The notes under the pieces were generated by a model, which ran no database searches, was not told the origin of the DNA, and saw nothing but the letters and a program-made list of their open reading frames with translations. A stretch of DNA of 64,000 bases, from positions 1 to 64,000 of the forward strand of contig NZ_AEEA01000019.1 of the NCBI RefSeq assembly GCF_000297095.1. The letters are read 5' to 3'. The position numbers and the translations under genes were made by a program. Source of the stretch: Treponema primitia ZAS-1. Lineage in GTDB: Bacteria > Spirochaetota > Spirochaetia > Treponematales > Breznakiellaceae. Of the stretch, positions 1-8,158 are shown in pieces. Every line of letters starts with the position of its first letter. Position 1 is the stretch's first letter.

Positions 1-16
1 ACGTAAAGTAAAAACC

Positions 17-44
17 GGACCCGACCTAGTTCGGGGTCTTTTTT
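17..44. terminator. Intrinsic terminator, possibly bidirectional
   Basis: GACCCGA at 18-24 pairs with TCGGGGTC at 31-38 (one G bulged) and is followed by six T on the plus strand. On the minus strand the same hairpin is followed, after CGG, by five T (AAAAA on the plus strand at 11-15), so it can also end the minus-strand envelope operon whose last gene stops at 59. The plus-strand gene it would serve lies outside the window. Confidence 0.7.
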
Positions 45-58
45 ATGGGCTTATCCGT

Positions 59-1297
59 TCAATCTAAATTTAATACCGTTGTTGGGTTTTCTAAGTCCCT
101 GCTTAGCTTTGTTATCCGGTGAACACCCGTGCCGCTTTCAAGGACATAGAGTGAATCGTCATCCCACCCTACGATGCGTTGGAAATAATGGGTTCCCGCA
201 TCAGCGGTGGTCTTTGCCTTGCTGATATCAATTTTCTCCGCAGTAACCGGGGCATTAGCATCAATGGCGCGTATACTGCTGGTGTTATTGGTGCTTTCAA
301 CTATGGCATATAGATAGTTATCGATAACCCGTAAATCCCGAAGGTGGGCTTTAGTATCTAATTCAACAGACCCAATAGAGGTACCATCCTGTTTGTACTT
401 TAAAATGGTTGGAACGTCTTTTACCAATACACCCGTATCAACACCTATATATATAAAGGTATCATTACCATTATTGTGAGTTGAAACAAATTGCAGATCT
501 GAAAAAAACTCAAAAAGGTCCCCAGTGTCCGTCCATTGCTTCTGCCTAGTACCGGTTGAATCAACAGAATAGAGGGTAATAATAATTCCCAATGACTTAG
601 TAGTATAATAGATTCGCCCACCCTTTCTGTCATATCCGATGCCATAGGGCTGATTTTCACTAATACCAGTTATGGCTTCATTTTTATCGTTAACCTTGGT
701 AAGTTGAAATTTACCGTTAACATAATTCCAAATAAATAAATTGCCATAAGGATCGAAGTCAAAGGACGGTATAATATTGTCGGACTTTATTCTCAGATTT
801 GTTACATTTTTTGGTGTGCCACCGGGAAGATCTATATAGGAAAATAGAGGAGATTGATTGCCGCTCGGCTGTCCCAGCAGAACTATCCCTGTTTCCCGGA
901 GAGAAAGGGGGATGGCAGCAAGATTGTTCGGGAATGGCCCTTTCGCGCTGCCTCCCAGGGATTTTATAAAAGGAAATAAATCATTCCCGGAGTGATCCAC
1001 CAATGCTTTTATATCTACCGTGTAGTCATTTTCTTCAGGAATTGGAACATTATAGGAGTTGTCACTGCCACGGGTATAGTCTTTTTCTTCTCCATTAATC
1101 CTGATAATTACTTTAGAGAATGTCGGGAGCTCGCCGGGCAGATCATACACCGCCCTGGAGGAATCCCTATCCCCAAGATATATGGTTAGTTGTTTGGACA
1201 GTCCCAGGTCTTCGTTACTGAAAAAGAAACTGCAGGCGCTAAGCAGCAATACTAAGGCAATCGAAAAAATCGTTGTGTGTAATAAACGCTTATTCAT
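59..1297 (-). CDS. Exported lipoprotein, possible beta-propeller
   Basis: A 412-residue protein with a lipoprotein signal: basic start MNKR, hydrophobic core and lipobox LLSAC with Cys22, so it is probably anchored in an envelope membrane. The body has recurring Asp/Gly-Tyr blocks (DFDPYGNLFIWNY, GYDRKGGRIYYTT, RVIDNYLYAIVES, GWDDDSLYVLES) spaced like the blades of a beta-propeller, which is my reading and not a family match. It is the last gene of a four-gene minus-strand operon. A G-rich ribosome site overlaps the stop of the FecR-domain gene 9 nt upstream. Function unknown. Confidence 0.75.
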   Translation of the reverse strand: MNKRLLHTTIFSIALVLLLSACSFFFSNEDLGLSKQLTIYLGDRDSSRAVYDLPGELPTFSKVIIRINGEEKDYTRGSDNSYNVPIPEENDYTVDIKALVDHSGNDLFPFIKSLGGSAKGPFPNNLAAIPLSLRETGIVLLGQPSGNQSPLFSYIDLPGGTPKNVTNLRIKSDNIIPSFDFDPYGNLFIWNYVNGKFQLTKVNDKNEAITGISENQPYGIGYDRKGGRIYYTTKSLGIIITLYSVDSTGTRQKQWTDTGDLFEFFSDLQFVSTHNNGNDTFIYIGVDTGVLVKDVPTILKYKQDGTSIGSVELDTKAHLRDLRVIDNYLYAIVESTNNTSSIRAIDANAPVTAEKIDISKAKTTADAGTHYFQRIVGWDDDSLYVLESGTGVHRITKLSRDLENPTTVLNLD

Positions 1298-1306
1298 GTT
1301 TCCCCC

Positions 1307-2008
1307 CTATTTCCCATTAGGCCTGTACCAATCAAGGCCAATCCCCAATGAACCGTTCGTCGGTGGAGGGCTTGTGCCTACCGGGGGGCCGGAAACTGTA
1401 GTGCTGTCTGTCCCTGCCGGAGCTGGGGAGGCGGCTGCCGGACGGGTGATGGTGACTCTCGCTGTGTTTACTGCCCGGCCGAAGCGGCCGCTGACGTAGC
1501 TTGATTCACCGGCCCTAACCACGGTAGGGACTCCATCGCTGCCGGAAAGATTTACCCGGCCGCTGGTGACGCTGAGGTTTTCTCCGTCAAAGTCAAAGGT
1601 AGTTCCCCGCACCGAAGCGGTGGCCATGGGACTGCGGACGGTAAAATCGATTTTTCCTCCGCTGGGTGGGCTTACTTCGGTACGTATCCGGCCGGACTGG
1701 ATATATATGTCTACCTTTTCCGCATCTTGGTTCCGGGTCAGTTCTTCCAGGCTTAAGCGGGTCAGGGGACGCACGGTAATGATCGAATTACCCAGGGCTA
1801 TGACCGCAGTACTCTTGATGCCCGTGGATATGCTGGCAGCCTTTGCCAGCCGCATCCCCTGTCTGGCCGCTGTCCAGTCCGCAGTGCCCGAAGCTTTAAC
1901 TTCCACGGTACCCTTTAGTTCCTGGATTGTTGCGGTGGTTTCCTGGGCGGAAACAAGGGATAAGCTAAAGCAGAAACACAGTATTACTGCTAGTAGGGCA
2001 TTTTTCAT
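1307..2008 (-). CDS. FecR-domain exported protein
   Basis: Starting at the ATG at 2008, which has AAAGGAG 7 nt upstream, the product is 233 residues with a signal peptide ending near VSAQ (about residue 22). The middle (about 50-150) is a FecR domain: TGIKSTAVIALGNSIITV, then SGRIRTEV, and the hallmark SPMATASVRGTTF. The C-terminal 40 residues are Pro/Ser/Thr rich. In spirochaetes such FecR proteins are usually stand-alone periplasmic proteins and not partners of a FecI sigma factor; no sigma gene is adjacent. The upstream in-frame extension to 2068 lies inside the preceding gene and lacks a ribosome site. Its role in this operon is unknown. Confidence 0.8.
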   Translation of the reverse strand: MKNALLAVILCFCFSLSLVSAQETTATIQELKGTVEVKASGTADWTAARQGMRLAKAASISTGIKSTAVIALGNSIITVRPLTRLSLEELTRNQDAEKVDIYIQSGRIRTEVSPPSGGKIDFTVRSPMATASVRGTTFDFDGENLSVTSGRVNLSGSDGVPTVVRAGESSYVSGRFGRAVNTARVTITRPAAASPAPAGTDSTTVSGPPVGTSPPPTNGSLGIGLDWYRPNGK

Positions 2009-2018
2009 ATATACTCCT

Positions 2019-3212
2019 TTACAGTGAAAAAGCAAGGCCAAGGGATATTTTCCCCCTGATGGGAGCATCCGAATCCAGGGCGTCTCCCAGACCGGGAAGG
2101 AAAACCCCGGCTCCCAGAACAGCCTGTAGATCCGATACGGGGGCCCAAATTACCGAACCGTACAATTCTGTTCCCAGGGCATAGGAATCCGCCTTCACGT
2201 ACCTGGTGTAGTATGAATCGGAGAAGGAAGCCCCCAGATCGGTCCTGAGGAAGTACCCGAGGTCGGCGGAAACCGAAATGGAAGGGTTCAGGCTGAGGGT
2301 ATAATTCGTCTTAATGGTCATGAGCCCCGAAAGTATGGGATCAAAAACCCGGCCCTGGGGAATGGCGGTGACCGGGACAAAGGCGTTCTCCTTTGCTCCG
2401 GAGGACCAGAGTATCGTGAAGGACAGAAGGTCCTGGAGCTTACTGGGGACTAACCAATTTACACCGGCGGAACCGGCTAGACCGATCCCGGGGTCACCTG
2501 ATTCGCGTTCCGCCAGGTCTAGGGCTGCGGCGAGGTTCAGATCAAGGCCGGTAATCAGGGGGATCATAAATTTGGCGCCCAGGTACTGGGAATGGAGATA
2601 ATCGTCTTTGCCGTTGAGATCGAACTGAACCAGACCGGTTAGGCTTGCCGATAGGGAGGAGCCAAAAAGCACAGGAATTTCCCAATTAAGGCCTCCAAGG
2701 AAACGCCGTGAGGCGAAGTAGACATCTGAATCAATATAGTTAAGGTAATCATCACCGGTAAGTTTTATTTCTGCCGCCTTCTTATAAAGAAGTCCGGTAT
2801 AAAAGAGGCCCAGGGAAAGACGGGTCTCTTTAACTGCCAGGGAACCCTTAAGGCCGTCAAAAAGCCCGGAGGCTATTATCCCTAGGGGATCGGAAAAAGT
2901 AACACGCCCCAGTTCCAAACTTAGCCCTGTCGCAGGATAGAAAAGAAAGACCGTCCGGTTAAGCTGGGGTATGGGTTCCCAGTTATTATCCTTATCATAG
3001 TTTAGGTCAAAGGAGCCGGATGCATAGAAGCCGGTGTTTTCCCCAACGGGAGCGGCAAACCAAGGGCCGACGCTGATAGTATTGGCAAATCCATCGGCGG
3101 AATATTCCGGGCTTTCGCCGATAACAAGGCCGAAATCATAGGCGGCCAGCAACCCGGCGCTCAGGAATACCAGGATGGCGGATATCAGGGTTTTTTTAAA
3201 AATCAAAGACAT
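2019..3212 (-). CDS. Probable outer-membrane beta-barrel protein
   Basis: A 397-residue protein from the ATG at 3212 (GGGAGGA upstream; the start lies one base after the previous stop). It has a signal peptide ending around LLAAYDFG, then alternating hydrophobic/polar strands rich in Gly, Tyr, Leu and Ser all along its length, and ends in a strand GKISLGLAFSL typical of barrel termini. No enzyme motif is visible. Family not recognised. Its position between an exported protein and a FecR-domain protein suggests one envelope complex or pathway. An in-frame extension up to 3377 overlaps the upstream gene and reads as low-complexity sequence, so it was not used. Confidence 0.7.
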   Translation of the reverse strand: MSLIFKKTLISAILVFLSAGLLAAYDFGLVIGESPEYSADGFANTISVGPWFAAPVGENTGFYASGSFDLNYDKDNNWEPIPQLNRTVFLFYPATGLSLELGRVTFSDPLGIIASGLFDGLKGSLAVKETRLSLGLFYTGLLYKKAAEIKLTGDDYLNYIDSDVYFASRRFLGGLNWEIPVLFGSSLSASLTGLVQFDLNGKDDYLHSQYLGAKFMIPLITGLDLNLAAALDLAERESGDPGIGLAGSAGVNWLVPSKLQDLLSFTILWSSGAKENAFVPVTAIPQGRVFDPILSGLMTIKTNYTLSLNPSISVSADLGYFLRTDLGASFSDSYYTRYVKADSYALGTELYGSVIWAPVSDLQAVLGAGVFLPGLGDALDSDAPIRGKISLGLAFSL

Positions 3213-3213
3213 G

Positions 3214-3639
3214 TTACAGATCCTCCCCGGTATAACTGAGGACCCGGCCGAGGATGTGCAAAAACTGCTCACCCGTAACCTTTGCGATTGGGTCGGATGA
3301 GTCCGGGATACACCGGCGGTAGCGTAATTCTCGGTAGGCGTACCGGGGGTTTGGGAAGAAGGAATACATAATTCCACCCTTAAGTTCGAAGGACTTCATG
3401 AGCAGCAGTGAAAGATCACCGGTGGAGATCTTTTTCTCAGCCTCTGCGTCGGTCGGTAACAGCCCCTTTTCCGAAGCGGTCTTGGTGGTGATTCCCGCCG
3501 CCGGAAGGATAAACTGGACTGCTTGTGTATAGGATAACTCTTTTTCGCTCAAAATGCGGTCCATATCGCGGGCATTTTGGGCATATATAAGGACTGAACT
3601 CAGCAAAAAGAGACCTAAGACAATATTTTTGCTCTGCAT
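3214..3639 (-). CDS. Small exported protein of unknown function
   Basis: A 141-residue protein with a clear signal peptide (MQSKNIVLGLFLLSSVLIYAQ). The mature part has a helical first half (SEKELSYTQAVQFILPAAG) and an Arg/Tyr-rich segment near YRELRYRRC. I recognise no family. First gene of the minus-strand operon; ribosome site AAGGGGAG lies just upstream. A possible -10 box TATACT on the minus strand (plus coordinates 3656-3661) precedes it. It is separated from the next gene by one base, so translation is probably coupled. Confidence 0.65.
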   Translation of the reverse strand: MQSKNIVLGLFLLSSVLIYAQNARDMDRILSEKELSYTQAVQFILPAAGITTKTASEKGLLPTDAEAEKKISTGDLSLLLMKSFELKGGIMYSFFPNPRYAYRELRYRRCIPDSSDPIAKVTGEQFLHILGRVLSYTGEDL

Positions 3640-3888
3640 AGAAAACTCCCCTTACAGTATAGGTATATATTTTTGGAAAAAAAATAACAATCGGGGAGAT
3701 CTCGGTTTTTTTGTAGTTTATTACTTTTATAATCAAGTATTTTTCTTATTCCCTTGACCCGCGAGCCTAAATATTATATCTTTTATATGGATGGTACGGT
3801 TATTTAGACGAGTTTTACACCAATGGTCTTTCAATCAGTCTAAAGTTTGTTGAACGTTATTGTGAATACAGCAACCGTGTTGTCTTTG

Positions 3889-3930
3889 CCTCCCGGGTTT
3901 CTTCACCTCCTTTTCCCGGGGGGTTTTTTT
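3889..3930 (+). terminator. Orphan intrinsic terminator upstream of acyl-CoA synthetase
   Basis: CCTCCCGGG (3889-3897) pairs with CCCGGGGGG (3915-3923), with one G-U pair, around a 17-nt loop and is followed by seven T. No gene ends nearby on the plus strand, so it either ends a short untranslated RNA started near 3790 or attenuates read-through into the acyl-CoA synthetase gene. Confidence 0.6.
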
Positions 3931-3976
3931 ATTTGCGTTCTCAGTTGAATATGACAATATATCAAAATGTGTCATC

Positions 3977-4005
3977 TTGACTTTATATTCCAAAAAGGAT
4001 ACACT
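3977..4005 (+). promoter_or_regulatory. Sigma-70-type promoter for acyl-CoA synthetase
   Basis: TTGACT at 3977-3982, a 17-nt spacer and TACACT at 4000-4005. A start near 4012 would leave a very short leader that begins at the GGAG ribosome site (4012-4015). Seen directly; function inferred. Confidence 0.5.
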
Positions 4006-4024
4006 GCTCTTGGAGTATCGTTTT

Positions 4025-5935
4025 ATGGAACAAACCCTTCCGCTTATGCTTCGGGAGCGAGCCCGGACTATACCCACCGTTGTTGCCCAATATGCAAAGG
4101 ATGCAGCCGGGCATTTCCAGCCCAAGACCTACCAGCAGTTTTATACTGAAATTCTCTACACCGCGTCGGGGCTTCTTGAATTAGGAACCAAACGGGGGGA
4201 CCATCTCGGTATTATTTCGGATAACCGCCAGGAATGGATAGTTACGGATTTTGCGATACTTTCCATTGGAGCTGCGGACGTGCCCCGGGGCTGTGATTCC
4301 ATGGAACAGGAAATCACCTATATCCTCGGAATTACCGAATGTCCCCTGTGTTTTGTGGAAAATCAAAAACAGATTAGCAAAATTCTCGCCCGCCGGGTGG
4401 ATCTGCCCCTGCTCAGTATAATTGTTTCCTATGATTCTGTTGATCAACATACTCTGGAAGCGGCGAGGGACGCCGGAATTAAGGTACTTGGATTTGGCGA
4501 ATTACTGGAACTGGGTAAGGGGCGGTGTTCCCTGAATCACGGGGAGATTGAAACAGAGATGGAGAAAGGCCGGGAGGAGGATCTGGCGACCATCATCTTT
4601 ACCTCCGGTACTACCGGGGAGCCCAAGGGGGTTATGCTGAGCCATAATAACTTCCTGGTGCAGCAGCCATCGTGGCGTCTGGTTTTTGAAGTAAAGACCG
4701 GAGATATCTGGCTTTCGGTTCTGCCGGTGTGGCATGTGTTTGAACGGAGTATAGAATACATCATTTTCTATCTGAACAGCGGTATCGCCTATTCCAAGCC
4801 GGTTTCTTCAATATTGCTGGCGGATTTCCAGAGTATCCGCCCCCACTGGATGGTCAGCGTCCCCCGGGTCTGGGAGTCTATCATGGACTGGTCTAACCGC
4901 CATGTAAAGAAGCAGGGCTGGATTTTTAAGAACGGCTTTGAATTTTTTATGACCGTGGGGATCATGTACAATTACTTTCGGGATCTGACCTTTGGGCGTA
5001 TCCCCAACTTCCATGGCCGGGTCCGGCTTTTTGATTTTTTCATGGGGATCCTCCCCCTGATTTTGCTTTGCCCTGTCCAGTGTCTTACGGCGCTGATCGT
5101 GTTCCAGCCTATAAAAAAGCGGCTGGGCGGGCGGTTTAAGGCCGGCTTATCCGGCGGGGGCGCCCTGCCCCTTAAGGTGGACCTTTTTTTCAACGCTATC
5201 GGGATACGGCTTCAGGAGGGCTACGGTCTTACGGAAGCGGCGCCCATAGTGGCGGCCCGCCGTTACAAGGCCCCCCGGCGTACCACCGTGGGACAGCTTT
5301 TGCTTAATACCGAGGCGAGGATTGTTGACGATACGGGCACGATACTGCCTCCGGGGCACAATGGCCACCTGCAAGTAAGGGGCGGCCAGGTCATGCAGGG
5401 CTACTATCGCAAGCCGGAACTCACCGCCAAGGCGCTGTCACCCGATGGCTGGCTGGAAACCGGGGATATCGCCATGATGACCTACGATAACGAGGTGCGG
5501 ATTACCGGCCGGGCTAAGGATACCATCGTGCTTCTTGGGGGCGAGAATGTTGAACCGGTTCCCATCGAAAATAAGATCCGGGAGAGTCCCTGGGTTTCCC
5601 ATTGCATGATAGTTGGTCAGAACCAGAAGTACATCGCCGCCCTTGTCGTTCCCGTTCAGGAAGCATTGATGATCTTTGCAGAAGAAAACAACATCCCTAT
5701 CGTAGACTACGAGTCGCTTCTGCAGCAGGCGGAGATCAACGAGCTGATATCTAATGAAGTATCCCGTCTGGTAAGCGCTCAGGCGGGGTTCAAGACCTAC
5801 GAGCGGGTTTTTAAACTGAAGCTTATCCCTAAGCCCTTTGAGGCGGGGGAAGAGTTGACCGGAAAAATGGAACTTCAGCGTTCCAAGATTACCGCCAAAT
5901 ACGGAAAGGAAATCGGGAGCCTGTTTAAGAGCTAA
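4025..5935 (+). CDS. fadD: Long-chain acyl-CoA synthetase (AMP-forming)
   Basis: A 636-residue ANL-superfamily ligase that activates fatty acids to acyl-CoA through an acyl-adenylate. Visible motifs are the P-loop TSGTTGEPKG at about 193-202, LQEGYGLTEAAP, TGDIA and GRAKDTIVLLGGENVEP. The long insert between the A motifs (HGRVRLFDFFMGILPL region) is typical of bacterial long-chain ligases. The start was set at the ATG at 4025 with GGAG 9 nt upstream; an upstream TTG start at 3977 falls on the -35 box. It ends 11 bases into the convergent acyltransferase gene, which suggests both act in phospholipid synthesis from exogenous fatty acids. Confidence 0.92.
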   Translation: MEQTLPLMLRERARTIPTVVAQYAKDAAGHFQPKTYQQFYTEILYTASGLLELGTKRGDHLGIISDNRQEWIVTDFAILSIGAADVPRGCDSMEQEITYILGITECPLCFVENQKQISKILARRVDLPLLSIIVSYDSVDQHTLEAARDAGIKVLGFGELLELGKGRCSLNHGEIETEMEKGREEDLATIIFTSGTTGEPKGVMLSHNNFLVQQPSWRLVFEVKTGDIWLSVLPVWHVFERSIEYIIFYLNSGIAYSKPVSSILLADFQSIRPHWMVSVPRVWESIMDWSNRHVKKQGWIFKNGFEFFMTVGIMYNYFRDLTFGRIPNFHGRVRLFDFFMGILPLILLCPVQCLTALIVFQPIKKRLGGRFKAGLSGGGALPLKVDLFFNAIGIRLQEGYGLTEAAPIVAARRYKAPRRTTVGQLLLNTEARIVDDTGTILPPGHNGHLQVRGGQVMQGYYRKPELTAKALSPDGWLETGDIAMMTYDNEVRITGRAKDTIVLLGGENVEPVPIENKIRESPWVSHCMIVGQNQKYIAALVVPVQEALMIFAEENNIPIVDYESLLQQAEINELISNEVSRLVSAQAGFKTYERVFKLKLIPKPFEAGEELTGKMELQRSKITAKYGKEIGSLFKS

Positions 5936-6812
5936 TCAGCCTTTGCCGTTCAGCCTCTGCGGCGATATGCATTTCCTCCAGCCTTTCCATGATAGTATCC
6001 ACCACAGCCTGTTTTTTGTCCTCAACTCCCGCAGCCTCTGCCTTAAGGCGGGCGGCGTTTCTGAATTCAGCGCAGGACTGGACCGGACCCGCGGTGTACC
6101 GTATCACATCTTCCTCGACGAAATCATCCATCATGTCCCCTTGACGGATATGGAGCAGCTCGCCGTTTATGGCCACCATACACATATAGTCGAAGGATTT
6201 TATATACGAATCGATTTCTCGGACCCCTTTTTTTGTACTGGGATCCCAGGGCCGGTATCGGGTTCCGGAGGGGAAAACTAGGATGAGTTTGCCCTTAACT
6301 TTGATATCCATAAGAGCCTTCATGGCTGCCCGGTTTATGCTGTTACTGCGGACTATTTCGGCACGATCCTTGACAGGGTCCAGGTGCGACAGGGAGCGGC
6401 TGGGGTAGATCACCAGCCGGGTATGGGCGCCGGTAAAGGCCGCTACCACGGGGTTTTCCTCGTTCAGCTTGATCCCTGCGATGGCTACCAGGGCATTGGC
6501 GATGTCCTTGCCGGGATCCGGTTCTTTCCCTAAAAGATAGTGGAGCGCAGACAGATCCATATTGCTGTAGTGCTCCACAAACAGGAGACAGGAGTGCCCC
6601 GTATTGGCCTTTTCCAGAAGATCCTTTAGATGCTCAAACCCGGAGACTCCTGAACCGGGCAGGGCCAGGGTTTCAACCATTTTATGCAACAGGGGCAGGA
6701 CATTTTCATCCCCCTCCTGGTAAACATTCTGTTCGGTTACCACCGAGTCTATTCTTGAACGCCGTACCGCGTCCTGTATAAGGTCTTTAAACTTGCCGCT
6801 TAATGTTTCCAT
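5925..6812 (-). CDS. Glycerol-3-phosphate acyltransferase, soluble (plant-type) family
   Basis: A 295-residue protein without membrane segments. It carries an acyltransferase HX4D motif (HYSNMD, residues 81-86) and a glycerol-phosphate-binding motif FPSGTRYRP (about 180-188), in an arrangement like the soluble chloroplast glycerol-3-phosphate acyltransferases rather than PlsB or PlsC. It would acylate glycerol-3-phosphate using the acyl donors made by the convergent acyl-CoA synthetase. The start codon has no ribosome site; a near-consensus promoter places transcription start at the A of the ATG. Exact substrate (glycerol-3-phosphate or lysophosphatidate) is not settled by sequence alone. Confidence 0.75.
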   Translation of the reverse strand: METLSGKFKDLIQDAVRRSRIDSVVTEQNVYQEGDENVLPLLHKMVETLALPGSGVSGFEHLKDLLEKANTGHSCLLFVEHYSNMDLSALHYLLGKEPDPGKDIANALVAIAGIKLNEENPVVAAFTGAHTRLVIYPSRSLSHLDPVKDRAEIVRSNSINRAAMKALMDIKVKGKLILVFPSGTRYRPWDPSTKKGVREIDSYIKSFDYMCMVAINGELLHIRQGDMMDDFVEEDVIRYTAGPVQSCAEFRNAARLKAEAAGVEDKKQAVVDTIMERLEEMHIAAEAERQRLISS

Positions 6813-6818
6813 CCTGAT

Positions 6819-6847
6819 ACTATAGAGTTACCTTGATAGGGTGTCAA
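6819..6847 (-). promoter_or_regulatory. Near-consensus sigma-70 promoter giving a leaderless mRNA
   Basis: On the minus strand TTGACA (6847-6842), a 17-nt spacer and TATAGT (6824-6819). The ATG of the acyltransferase starts at 6812, seven bases after the -10 box, so transcription should begin at the start codon. The -35 box overlaps the stop of the upstream pepT gene. Confidence 0.75.
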
Positions 6848-8112
6848 CAAAAGTCTTCCCCCCAAAGGCGGATAAGTTCAATTACCAGTTTACAGGCCAT
6901 GGTCATCTCGGAGACCGCCGCCCATTCGGTACGGCCGTGCCAGTTACGGCCGCCGGTAAAGATATTAGGGGTAGGTATCCCCAGTTCTGTAAGCCGTGAA
7001 CCGTCGGTGCCCCCCCGTATGGGTTTAAGGTAGGAATCGATCCCCAGATTGGCAGCCGCCTTTTTGAGCGTTTCCAGCGCCTCCGGGCGGGCGTCAATTT
7101 TTTCCTTCATATTATGATACTGATCCGTGGTCTCCAAAATTACTTTCCCGCCGGGGAACTGTGCTTCCACCGCCCGGGCAAAGTTTTCCAGCGCCGCAAG
7201 CCGCCGCTCAATACCGGAGTTTTCAAAATCCCGGATATACATATCCAGGGTACACGCATCCGGGGTACCGTTTATTTCCTGGGTGTTGTAATAGCCGTAA
7301 TACCCATCGGTGGCCTCCGGGCTTTCCGACCGGGGAAGCATCCCCGTAAAGGAAGCCGCCATGGTGATGGCATTGGCCATGATCCCCCGGGCATAGCCGG
7401 GATGTATGGTCTTTCCCTTGAACTGAGCCTTTATTTTCCAGGCGTTAAAGCATTCAACCTCAAGCTCCCCCACGGGGCCGCCGTCCAGGGTATAGCAGAC
7501 CGTAGATTTGATGCGCTCCAGGGGAAACTCCGGAAGGCCCTTGCCGGTTTCCTCGTCCGGGGTAAAGATAATTTCCACCGGCCCGTGGGGTATCTCCGGA
7601 TGTGTCAGGAGCCATTCCAGGGCGCCCATAATTTCCGCTATGCCCGCCTTGTCATCCGCCCCCAGGAGGGTGGAGCCGTCGGTATGGATAATGGCCTTCC
7701 CCTTCTGTGCGGCAAGGGAGGCATCCTCTCTGGGATCAAGGACATTGTTGCCGGTCAGTTGTATTTTTTGCCCATCGTAGTTTTTTACCAGTTGGGGCTT
7801 AACATCCTTGCCTGAGACATCCGAGGCGGTGTCCAGGTGGGCTAAAAAACCGACCGCCTGCCGGGATTCCCTGCCTGGGCTGGGAGGCAGCCGGGCTATG
7901 ACATAACAGTGATCCGTCAGGTCTACGTCCGTAAGCCCCAGACCCCGCAGTTCCTCCGCCAGGGCCTTTGCCAGATCCCATTGGCCGGGAGTGGAGGGGG
8001 TTTCCTTAACATCAGGATCACTGGTGGTCCAGTAACGGACGTATTTTAGGAAACGGGGGACTATCAAGTCTGTAAGCTTGGCATCGTCTATTTCTTTAAT
8101 TTGTGTTTGCAT
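6844..8112 (-). CDS. pepT: Peptidase T (tripeptide aminopeptidase)
   Basis: A 422-residue M20B zinc peptidase that removes the N-terminal residue of tripeptides in the cytoplasm. Metal and catalytic motifs are in order: HLDTASD at about 92-98, GADDKAGIA at 151-159, DEETGKG at 186-192, and the late NWHGRTEW histidine motif near residue 400. Length matches the family (about 410). No ribosome site precedes the ATG; a CATACT lies 7 nt before it, so the mRNA may be leaderless. It is transcribed in the same direction as tsaD upstream. Confidence 0.92.
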   Translation of the reverse strand: MQTQIKEIDDAKLTDLIVPRFLKYVRYWTTSDPDVKETPSTPGQWDLAKALAEELRGLGLTDVDLTDHCYVIARLPPSPGRESRQAVGFLAHLDTASDVSGKDVKPQLVKNYDGQKIQLTGNNVLDPREDASLAAQKGKAIIHTDGSTLLGADDKAGIAEIMGALEWLLTHPEIPHGPVEIIFTPDEETGKGLPEFPLERIKSTVCYTLDGGPVGELEVECFNAWKIKAQFKGKTIHPGYARGIMANAITMAASFTGMLPRSESPEATDGYYGYYNTQEINGTPDACTLDMYIRDFENSGIERRLAALENFARAVEAQFPGGKVILETTDQYHNMKEKIDARPEALETLKKAAANLGIDSYLKPIRGGTDGSRLTELGIPTPNIFTGGRNWHGRTEWAAVSEMTMACKLVIELIRLWGEDFC

Positions 8113-8158
8113 ATTTTAGAGTATGGATATAAATGAAGGCCTGGTAAAGATACCGGTA

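Larger units (their letters stand above)
3640..4024. other. Intergenic region between divergent operons
   Basis: This 385-base gap is AT-rich and holds no convincing gene. It contains the promoter side of the minus-strand envelope operon, a TTGACC at 3754-3759 followed by AT-rich TATATC-like sequence, an intrinsic terminator at 3889-3930 and a sigma-70-like promoter at 3977-4005 directly before the acyl-CoA synthetase gene. Confidence 0.6.

Noticed and set aside
2009..2068. Longer N-terminus for the FecR-domain protein
   Set aside because: It has no ribosome site and overlaps the preceding gene; the shorter start gives a clean signal peptide.
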